A DNA stretch of 6,714 bases from Acidobacteriota bacterium (lineage in GTDB: Bacteria; Acidobacteriota; UBA890), in assembly GCA_022563115.1 (NCBI GenBank), contig JADFNY010000212.1, positions 1-6,714 of the forward strand, given 5' to 3'. Positions 1 through 5,155 of the stretch are shown here, in pieces; the stretch's first letter is position 1; every line of letters begins with the position of its first letter. The notes under the pieces were generated by a model. The model had not been told where the DNA came from. It did not search any database and saw nothing but the letters and a program-made list of their open reading frames with translations. The translations under genes were made by a program, and so were the position numbers.

Positions 1-219
1 CCCGAGCGCGAGGACTTCACGACGATCCTCGACATTCGCGCTGAAAAGCAGGTCACGGTTGGACGCTAAGGAGTGCTGCATTTCTACTTCGACGTGTTCA
101 ACGTGCTCAACGCGAACACGGTCACCCAGCTCAACCGGGCGTTGGGTTCTACGTGGCTGCGGATCGATGACCTCCTGCCGCCGCGCGTGATGCGCCTCGG
201 TGGCGCCTGGGACTTCTAA
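1..219 (+). pseudogene. TonB-dependent receptor, C-terminal end, interrupted by an in-frame stop
   Basis: Reading from base 1, the frame encodes the last strands of a TonB-dependent outer-membrane beta-barrel, a class that imports large or scarce substrates using TonB energy. Twenty-two codons (PEREDFTTILDIRAEK and following) lead to a TAA at 67-69. The same frame then continues for 49 codons with family-typical sequence: HFYFDVFNVLNANTVT at 79-126, then LGGAWDF ending in a terminal Phe before TAA at 217-219. The FDVFNxxNxNT motif and the aromatic C-terminal residue are hallmarks of these receptors, and the terminal Phe strand is the signal read by the BAM assembly machinery. The match therefore continues on both sides of the stop, which suggests a recent nonsense change (for example TAC to TAA) or a sequence error. 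If real, the barrel loses its last strands and is probably not assembled. The gene begins upstream of the window, so the substrate cannot be inferred. Confidence 0.72.
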
Positions 220-258
220 AGTAGCTGAAGTTCCGGTCGTAGACCGGTAGCAGTATCG

Positions 259-295
259 GGAGGGGAGGTGCTTCGGCACCTCCCCTCCTTGTTTT
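259..295 (+). terminator. Rho-independent terminator after the receptor gene
   Basis: A perfect 13-bp GC-rich stem (259-271 pairing with 276-288) is closed by a TTCG tetraloop on a C-G pair, an exceptionally stable loop. It is followed by TTGTTTT at 289-295. It lies 40 bases after the receptor stop codon and ends that transcript. The minus strand has no T-run on the other side, so it should work only in the plus direction. A second short perfect hairpin (233-238 with 242-247, loop GTA) precedes it and lacks a T-run. Confidence 0.93.
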
Positions 296-399
296 GGTGT
301 GCCGGTCTGGAGATTGCCGCTTGGCCGTTGTCTTGTCCCGCCGGGCCCAGCGGGGACGTTGGGCAAGACCGTTGTACGGCACTACGGATCCCCGGGCGC

Positions 400-405
400 T
401 ATCTT
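400..405 (+). promoter_or_regulatory. Possible -10 element for a leaderless DUF3047 transcript
   Basis: TATCTT fits the TAnnnT -10 pattern and ends 7 bases before the ATG at 413, which would place transcription initiation at or next to the start codon. No Shine-Dalgarno-like purine run is present in the intervening bases. No convincing -35 is seen at the usual distance; the TTGTAC at 372-377 is too far away. The upstream terminator implies that this gene needs its own promoter. Confidence 0.3.
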
Positions 406-412
406 TGTCTGT

Positions 413-1048
413 ATGCGCCTTCGTGCGATCTTGGTCGTTGCCGTCGCCCTCGCGGGTTCTCAGCAGGTTCCTGTGGGCGTGTTGGGGGGGTTTGAGCCGG
501 GTTGGCGGGACGTCTGGGAGCTTCAGCAACTCGGTGGAGCGGAGACCTTCTACCGGGTTGTCGAGGAGGCAGGGGACCGGGTGTTGCGGGCGGACGCAGA
601 TGCCTCGGCGACGGCGTTTCTTCGGCGAGTGGAGCTACCGCGGGTGGCGACCCGTATCTCGTGGCGTTGGAAGGTCGCGGCTAGCTTGAGCGGGAATACC
701 GAAGAGCGCCAGCGTGCCGGCGATGACTACGCGGCGCGGTTGTTCGTGATCTTCGGAGAGGGGGAGCTGAGCGCCGACACCCGGGCCTTGTGCTACGTGT
801 GGGCGGGGGCGGGCGCCGTCGGAAGCTCGTATCGAAGCCCGGTGGTCGATAGCGTGATGACGATGGTGTTGCAGAGCGGCGACGAGCTTGCCGGCGCCTG
901 GGTAGAGCAAAGCCGCGATTTCGCCGCCGACTACAGACGGGCGTTCGGCCGCGAGCCCGGCAGGGTCGGCGCCATTGCCCTTCTCGTCGACACGGACGAC
1001 ACCGGTCGTCGAGCGACGGCGTGGTACGACGACATCATCGTTCGTTGA
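413..1048 (+). CDS. DUF3047 family protein, probably exported
   Basis: This 211-residue protein has the conserved blocks of DUF3047, a family of unknown function found in many Gram-negative bacteria. The blocks, in order, are ISWRWKV (82-88), GDDYAARLFVIF (103-114), YVWA (128-131), RDFAADYRRAFG (168-179), LLVDTDDTG (190-198) and AWYDDI (203-208). The Trp-rich beta-strand pattern suggests a jelly-roll-like fold, but this is inference. The start at ATG 413 gives a short basic, then hydrophobic N-terminus (MRLRAILVVAVALAG), consistent with a signal peptide. The frame is open back to a GTG at 299, but that extension is not hydrophobic and lies against the terminator, so it is not used. The gene stands alone between the terminator and the convergent cluster. 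Its stop is 16 bases from the opposing DUF2585 stop, with no terminator visible between them. Confidence 0.85.
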   Translation: MRLRAILVVAVALAGSQQVPVGVLGGFEPGWRDVWELQQLGGAETFYRVVEEAGDRVLRADADASATAFLRRVELPRVATRISWRWKVAASLSGNTEERQRAGDDYAARLFVIFGEGELSADTRALCYVWAGAGAVGSSYRSPVVDSVMTMVLQSGDELAGAWVEQSRDFAADYRRAFGREPGRVGAIALLVDTDDTGRRATAWYDDIIVR

Positions 1049-1064
1049 TCGGCCGCCGGCAGCA

Positions 1065-1568
1065 TCAGCCCCCGAGCTGCCAATCTTTGACCGCCTCGAT
1101 CGGTCGCACCAGCATCAGAACGTTGAGCAGCAGGCTGTCGCGGATCCACAGCAACAGAAGGACCTCGATGGCGGCGATCAGGACTCCCGATCCCCACACC
1201 GGAAGCGTCATCGCCGCCCCGTAACCGACGGCGCAGGCCGCGATGTTGCCGAGCGAGTTGAAGACGCTGTCGCCGTAGTAGTCGAGTGACATGGTTGCTT
1301 GCCGATAGCGCTCGACGACGGAATCCGTGTTCTCGAACAGCTCCCACCCGGCCTCGGCGGCGAGGGCGATGGTGAAGCGGGCCCGTTGCCCGAGAGCCCC
1401 GCCGGCGAGCGCCCGGACGGCGGCGTACAAGAGGACCCCGTGCAACACGTGGGTGAGGGTGTACGGATCGAACAGGTGCTGGGAGTTGTGGGCGCTGGCG
1501 ATGTCGGAAGCCCACGGCCCCAGGTCGCCGCGGGCGCACCACCAGGGTTGCCCCATGAAACGCAGCAT
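1065..1568 (-). CDS. DUF2585 (UPF0314) family membrane protein
   Basis: The protein matches the DUF2585/UPF0314 family, small integral membrane proteins of unknown function. From the ATG at 1568 it has 167 residues. Family blocks are MGQPWWC (5-11), NSQHLFDPYTLTHVLHG (28-44), EAGWELFEN (72-80), RYRQAT (87-92), LDYYGDSVFNSL (95-106) and IRDSLLLNVLML (142-153) running into PIEAVKDWQ. Several hydrophobic helices are visible. Members normally have one more transmembrane helix before the GxPxxC block. That helix (SYAVAWATTLIGAAAML) is encoded in frame at about 1563-1613, upstream of the first ATG, and the frame stays open to 1646. The true product is therefore probably longer, but no ATG, GTG or TTG lies in that stretch. 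An AAGGAAGG at 1651-1658 could serve an ATC at 1640. The gene is last in the minus-strand cluster, directly after a TAG in the same frame. Confidence 0.85.
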   Translation of the reverse strand: MLRFMGQPWWCARGDLGPWASDIASAHNSQHLFDPYTLTHVLHGVLLYAAVRALAGGALGQRARFTIALAAEAGWELFENTDSVVERYRQATMSLDYYGDSVFNSLGNIAACAVGYGAAMTLPVWGSGVLIAAIEVLLLLWIRDSLLLNVLMLVRPIEAVKDWQLGG

Positions 1569-1646
1569 CGCCGCCGCCCCGATCAGAGTCGTCGCCCAGG
1601 CGACCGCATAGCTCCTCGGGGTTGGCGTCAGGTTGACGATGCGCTG

Positions 1647-2042
1647 CTAGCCTTCCTTACGCTTGGCGGTGAACTCGACCGAGACCTCGCCGCCGCCGCT
1701 CTCCATCATCCCGGAGATCTTGTTGTTCTCCTCGACCTTGCCGGTGAAGATCAGGTCGAAGCTGCTGTCGGGTGTCTCGACGCTGATCCAGAAGACGATC
1801 TCGTTGCCCTCGATCTCACCGTTCAGCTCGGTCGTACCCATCGGCCCGTTGAGTGTGCCGCTGACCTCCGTGCCCTCCTGAGCGAACACTATTTCCATCG
1901 ACACCATGCCCTGCGGTGCCTCCATGGTCAGGGACCACTCGCCGGTGACGTTCGGAGCTTCCTCTTGGTGGGCGAGCGCGGGGGCGGCAAGGACGAAAGC
2001 CAGGGTGAGGGCGAGCGGCGTCAACCCTCGTGGGCGGGCCAT
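1647..2042 (-). CDS. Small secreted beta-rich hypothetical protein
   Basis: This 131-residue protein starts with a clear Sec signal peptide (basic MARPR, hydrophobic core, likely cleavage after ALA at 22-24). The mature part alternates short polar turns and hydrophobic strands: VTGEWSLTM (32-40), TEVSGTLNGPMG (58-69), LNGEIEGNEIVFW (73-85), FTGKVEENNKISGMM (99-113) and VEFTAKRK (122-129). This is the style of a family of small periplasmic proteins with repeated G-x-W / G-T-L strands that often sit next to hydrolase genes. The topology suggests a small lipocalin-like barrel, and the function is unknown. Its ATG overlaps the peptidase stop as TAATG, so translation is probably coupled to the upstream gene. 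The only Shine-Dalgarno-like sequence nearby is a weak GGGG. The natural-looking end (FTAKRKEG then TAG) argues that the TAG is the genuine stop. Confidence 0.8.
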   Translation of the reverse strand: MARPRGLTPLALTLAFVLAAPALAHQEEAPNVTGEWSLTMEAPQGMVSMEIVFAQEGTEVSGTLNGPMGTTELNGEIEGNEIVFWISVETPDSSFDLIFTGKVEENNKISGMMESGGGEVSVEFTAKRKEG

Positions 2043-2044
2043 TA
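2040..2044 (-). promoter_or_regulatory. TAATG stop/start overlap (translational coupling)
   Basis: On the minus strand the peptidase TAA (2044-2042) and the ATG of the small secreted protein (2042-2040) share one base. With only a weak ribosome binding site ahead of it, the second gene is probably translated by re-initiating ribosomes, which ties its output to that of the peptidase. Confidence 0.7.
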
Positions 2045-4075
2045 TCGGCGCCCCGAGTACTCGAGCATCTGGGTGGTCAGGTCGAGCGGGTAGGAGATCT
2101 GCACGTCGGTGATGTTGCCTTCGGCGTCGCGGACCGCCTCGAGTCGCGGCTGAACGAAACCGGTGTACGACGGTAGCTCGAGCGCGTCGACCCTGGCGAC
2201 GACCTCGTCGCGCAGCGCCGCGTCGAAGTGAATGCCGTAGCTCTCGAAGATCTCCCGGGCGCCCTCGTAGTCGCCCGTCGATTTGATGCGCTGCACCTCG
2301 CCGAGCAGCTCACCGACGCCGGCGCGGAAGGCGTCCTTGTCGACCATGACGTAGTAGGTCTTGCCGTCGCGCTCGCGCACCTCGATGGCGTCGGTGTTCT
2401 CCATCAGCCAGCGGATGATCATCTGGCGGTTGCGCATGTGATCCTCTTCGATCTGTTCGCCGTCGCGCATCCGGCGCAGCTGGACGAGCGCGTTGCGGGT
2501 GTATCCCTCGTACTCGGTAAGGACGACGTCGTCGTGGTCCTCTGCGGCGATCAGGCCGAGCTCGACGAGCTTGGGATCGGCGATCCAGTACAGCGCGATG
2601 AGGTCGGCGCGCCCCTCTTCGAGCGCCGAGTACTGCTCTTTGAGAAGTTCTTGGGGGCTGGTTTCGAGCCCCTCCGCGGTCTTGCCGGAGGCGTGGCCGA
2701 TGACCTCGTGCATGTTGGTGGTCAGCTCGCCGGCGAGCGAGGCGTGTTTCCGGGCGCGGGCGGCTTCTTCCTCGCTCCAGGAAAACTCGCCGCTGAAGCC
2801 TCCGGCGCTCGACATGTCGTAGGCCTCGATGACGTTCGACAAGGAAACGGACTTGCTGCCGTACTCCTCGCGCACCGTCAGGTCGTTGGGGAGGTTGATG
2901 CCGATCGGCGATACCGGCCCGGAGTCGCCGGTCTCGATGACGACGTCGATGGCGTTGGCGGTGATCCCGGTGACGCCCTCCTTCTTGTAGGCGTCGTCCC
3001 ACGGCATGCGGTCCTCGAAGTACTGGGCCTCGACGGCGAGCCGCTGGATGGCCTCGGTCTTCTCCTCGTTGACATAGAAGACCAGGCCCTCCCACGAGCC
3101 CTTGATCCCGCGGGCGTCCATATAGACCTCGATGAAGCCGTTGATCGTGTCGACGGGGGAGTCGGTGTCAGCGACCCAGGCGATGTCGTAGGCGCGGCGG
3201 TCGGCGTCCTCGCCGCTGGTGTACCAAACGATCAGGGCGTGCAGCGCCGCCCCCATCGGTTCGCTGGCGAACGGAATCGCGGCCTCGAGGTGACCGACGA
3301 TCTCGCCGATCTGCTCGTCGTACATGCCGTCGATCTTGTAGACCTGCTCCAGCAAGGCGCCGTTATCGTTGACGAGGCGAGAATTGAGTCGGTAGCGCTC
3401 GTCGAAGCCCTCGAGATCGGCCATCGAGACGCCGTCGTACAGGTTGTTGGCGGAATCGAGCAGGATGTCGCCGCCGGGCCTCGGGGTCTTGTTGGTGACG
3501 ATGGGCTCGAAGCCGGGGTCGAAGAACAACGGTCGCATGCGCGCCAGCATGGCGGCGAGATCCTCGCTCTCCTCGAGAGGGAAGACCGCGCCTTGGCCGC
3601 CGGCGATCTGGGCGGCGAGCGCGAAGTCCTCGGGGTCGAGGGCGAGCACGAACTTGCGGGCGGTGATGTTGTTGTAGGGCCCGTTGTTGATCCAGAAAAG
3701 CTTGGTGTAGCGGTCGATCTCGGCCAGTACGAGCGGATCGATGTCGTCCTCGTGGGTGAGGATCTCCTCGAGCACGTCGCGCATCGCCAGGCTGTGCTCG
3801 TAGCGCTGGTCGATGAAGATGTCGCGGCCGGCGACGGCAGCCTGGTAGAGGTGATAGATCAGCGTCTTTTCACGCAGCGGCAGCGACGCGAAGCCGTCGG
3901 CGTACAACTGCACGACGGCGGCGTCGTCGATGCGCTCCAGGAGGTATTGGCGGTCGTCCGCCGCCGAAGGAGCAGGTTCTTCGACCGCGGCCGGGCCACA
4001 GGCGGTGATCGGGACAAGCAGCAGACAGAACGCAACCGCGAGCGGGGTCAGGAACGGCGAAATCCTTCTACGCAT
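2042..4075 (-). CDS. M49 family dipeptidyl-peptidase III-like zinc lipoprotein
   Basis: This 677-residue protein belongs to peptidase family M49 (dipeptidyl-peptidase III), zinc enzymes that remove dipeptides from the N-terminus of short peptides. The defining six-residue motif HEVIGH is at 456-461 (His456 and His461 as zinc ligands, Glu457 catalytic). The second motif EEGRAD is at 486-491, with Glu487 as the third ligand. The C-terminus (SYTGFVQPRLE, then ISYPLDLTTQMLEYSG) and the length also fit bacterial M49. The N-terminus has a basic, hydrophobic signal ending in the lipobox ITAC with Cys26. The next residue is Gly, not Asp, which in proteobacterial sorting favours the outer membrane. 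The start at 4075 has GGAGGG at 4080-4085 four bases upstream; an in-frame ATG at 4093 lies before this site. The gene follows the OCD-family gene after 53 bases and overlaps the next gene by one base. Surface location is unusual, because well-studied DPP III enzymes are cytosolic. Confidence 0.93.
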   Translation of the reverse strand: MRRRISPFLTPLAVAFCLLLVPITACGPAAVEEPAPSAADDRQYLLERIDDAAVVQLYADGFASLPLREKTLIYHLYQAAVAGRDIFIDQRYEHSLAMRDVLEEILTHEDDIDPLVLAEIDRYTKLFWINNGPYNNITARKFVLALDPEDFALAAQIAGGQGAVFPLEESEDLAAMLARMRPLFFDPGFEPIVTNKTPRPGGDILLDSANNLYDGVSMADLEGFDERYRLNSRLVNDNGALLEQVYKIDGMYDEQIGEIVGHLEAAIPFASEPMGAALHALIVWYTSGEDADRRAYDIAWVADTDSPVDTINGFIEVYMDARGIKGSWEGLVFYVNEEKTEAIQRLAVEAQYFEDRMPWDDAYKKEGVTGITANAIDVVIETGDSGPVSPIGINLPNDLTVREEYGSKSVSLSNVIEAYDMSSAGGFSGEFSWSEEEAARARKHASLAGELTTNMHEVIGHASGKTAEGLETSPQELLKEQYSALEEGRADLIALYWIADPKLVELGLIAAEDHDDVVLTEYEGYTRNALVQLRRMRDGEQIEEDHMRNRQMIIRWLMENTDAIEVRERDGKTYYVMVDKDAFRAGVGELLGEVQRIKSTGDYEGAREIFESYGIHFDAALRDEVVARVDALELPSYTGFVQPRLEAVRDAEGNITDVQISYPLDLTTQMLEYSGRR

Positions 4076-4079
4076 GGTG

Positions 4080-4085
4080 CCCTCC
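4080..4085 (-). promoter_or_regulatory. Ribosome binding site of the M49 gene
   Basis: GGAGGG on the minus strand is followed by CACC and the ATG at 4075. It is the clearest Shine-Dalgarno sequence in the window. It fixes the start at 4075 rather than at the upstream in-frame ATG at 4093, giving a protein that begins exactly at a lipoprotein signal. Confidence 0.75.
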
Positions 4086-4111
4086 GGGATCATTGAGCGA
4101 TGGTCAGAGAC

Positions 4112-4131
4112 TAGCAGGGTGCGCCCTGCTA
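4112..4131 (-). repeat. Perfect hairpin spanning the stop codon of the OCD-family gene
   Basis: An 8-bp inverted repeat (4112-4119 with 4124-4131, loop of four bases) begins on the minus strand with the TAG stop of the OCD-family gene and lies in the 53-base gap before the peptidase. No T-run follows in either direction, so it is not a standard terminator. It could stabilise the upstream mRNA end or set the ratio between the two genes. Confidence 0.55.
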
Positions 4132-5133
4132 ACCGTTGTTCGGTGGCGGCGACAAAGGCACGGCTCCGCCGACGAAATCGACCTCGAGGCCGACGCCGTT
4201 CTTCTTGGCAAGCTCGTAGATCAATCGCGCCAGGGCCACGTCCTGCACGGCCAGACCCGTCGAGTCGAAGACGGTGATCTCCTCCTCCGCTTCGCGCCCG
4301 GGCTTCAGGCCGGCGACGATCTCGCCGAGGGCGGCGTGGATGTGGTCGCGCGGCATGGCGCCGGTGTCGAGCGGTACGTTGACCTCGCCGCTGCCGCAGG
4401 CCTGATTCCAGTCGTCGATCACCACCTTGGCGTCGAGCAGGATCTGGGTCTCGAGCTCCTGCTTGCCGTGCGCATCGGCGCCCATGGCGTTGATGTGGGA
4501 GCCTCGGTTGATCCACTCACGGCGCACGATCGGTTCGCGAACCGGGGTGGCCGTGCAGACGATATCGCAGCCGGCGGCGTCGGCGAGGTCGCCGACGGTA
4601 CCATCCGATTCGGCGGCGAAGCGCTCCGCCGCCTCGGCGGAGATGTCGGCGGCCACGACCTCGAGGTCGTCGAACACCACCCGCAGCGCCGACAGCAACG
4701 TGCGGGCTTGTACACCGGAACCAACGAACCCGACGCTACGTGAATCGGATCGCGCCAGATACTTGGAGGCCACCGCCGCGGCGGCGCCGGTACGAATCGC
4801 GGTAAGTAGCGTGGCGTCCATCACAGCGAGCGGCAAGGCGGTCGCCGGGTCCGAGAGGATGTACATCCCGAGGACCGCGGGAAGGCCGTGTCGCTCCGGG
4901 TTGCGGGGATGCGCATTGACCCATTTGACGCCCGCGGAATGGTCGAAATAGGCGGGCATGGCGCGAAAGTCGCCGTTGAACTGCGGCAGGTCGAGATACA
5001 CTTTGACCGGCATCTGGGTCTCGTTGCGGCCGTGCGCCGCAAAGACGCCTTCGATAGCCGTCACCGCGGACGCCATCTCGGCCAGAGATCGGACGTCGGC
5101 CTGGGTCAGCACAAGCGTCTTGGTAGATTCCAT
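4129..5133 (-). CDS. Ornithine cyclodeaminase / mu-crystallin family protein (alanine dehydrogenase-like)
   Basis: This 334-residue protein has the full architecture of the ornithine cyclodeaminase/mu-crystallin family, NAD(P)-dependent enzymes acting on amino or imino acids. It shows Lys70 in GVKWVN, the RTGAAAAVASKYLAR block (114-128), the Rossmann GSGVQA (138-143), TATPVREP (194-201), INAMGADAHGKQELE (214-228, with Asp220 at the family's catalytic-acid position), GEVNVPL (249-255) and DSTGLAVQD (290-298). The GAD-x-x-GKQELE and FDSTGLAxQD wording is closer to archaeal-type alanine dehydrogenase and related imine reductases than to true ornithine cyclodeaminase, which usually has GGDCPGKTE. 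The substrate is therefore open. There is no signal peptide, so it is cytoplasmic. It is the first gene of the minus-strand cluster. No Shine-Dalgarno precedes the ATG at 5133; a TATAAC box ends 8 bases upstream, suggesting a leaderless mRNA. Confidence 0.9.
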   Translation of the reverse strand: MESTKTLVLTQADVRSLAEMASAVTAIEGVFAAHGRNETQMPVKVYLDLPQFNGDFRAMPAYFDHSAGVKWVNAHPRNPERHGLPAVLGMYILSDPATALPLAVMDATLLTAIRTGAAAAVASKYLARSDSRSVGFVGSGVQARTLLSALRVVFDDLEVVAADISAEAAERFAAESDGTVGDLADAAGCDIVCTATPVREPIVRREWINRGSHINAMGADAHGKQELETQILLDAKVVIDDWNQACGSGEVNVPLDTGAMPRDHIHAALGEIVAGLKPGREAEEEITVFDSTGLAVQDVALARLIYELAKKNGVGLEVDFVGGAVPLSPPPNNG

Positions 5134-5141
5134 GTCAGAAA

Positions 5142-5149
5142 GTTATACG
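5142..5149. promoter_or_regulatory. Shared TATA core of a divergent promoter
   Basis: A short AT-rich patch separates two divergent genes in otherwise GC-rich DNA. On the minus strand, TATAAC (5147-5142) lies 8 bases before the ATG at 5133. On the plus strand, TATACG (5144-5149) lies 6 bases before the GTG at 5156. Both use the same self-complementary TATA at 5144-5147. The minus-strand box is the better match to a -10 element. No clear -35 is seen on either side. Confidence 0.45.
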
Positions 5150-5155
5150 AGCGGC

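Noticed and set aside
233..247. Short perfect hairpin after the receptor stop as a separate regulatory element
   Set aside because: A 6-bp stem with a 3-base loop is easily found by chance in GC-rich DNA. It has no T-run and sits just ahead of the real terminator.
299..412. GTG start at 299 giving a longer DUF3047 protein
   Set aside because: The added residues are not conserved-looking and begin 4 bases after the terminator T-run. The ATG at 413 starts a signal-like hydrophobic segment.
1299..2093. A 264-codon plus-strand open frame across DUF2585 and the small secreted protein
   Set aside because: It covers two identified minus-strand genes and has no recognisable domain.
2228..4096. A 622-codon open frame on the plus strand opposite the M49 gene
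   Set aside because: It is antisense to a confidently identified peptidase. Its Val/Asp/Leu/Gly-rich composition is what high-GC codon bias creates on the opposite strand, and it has no recognisable domain or start signal.
4112..4131. The hairpin at the OCD-family stop read as a rho-independent terminator
   Set aside because: There is no T-run after the stem on either strand, and the next gene is only about 37 bases beyond.
4076..4516. In-frame extension of the M49 reading frame upstream into the OCD-family gene
   Set aside because: The extension is Arg/Pro-rich shadow sequence. The ribosome binding site and lipoprotein signal fix the start at 4075.
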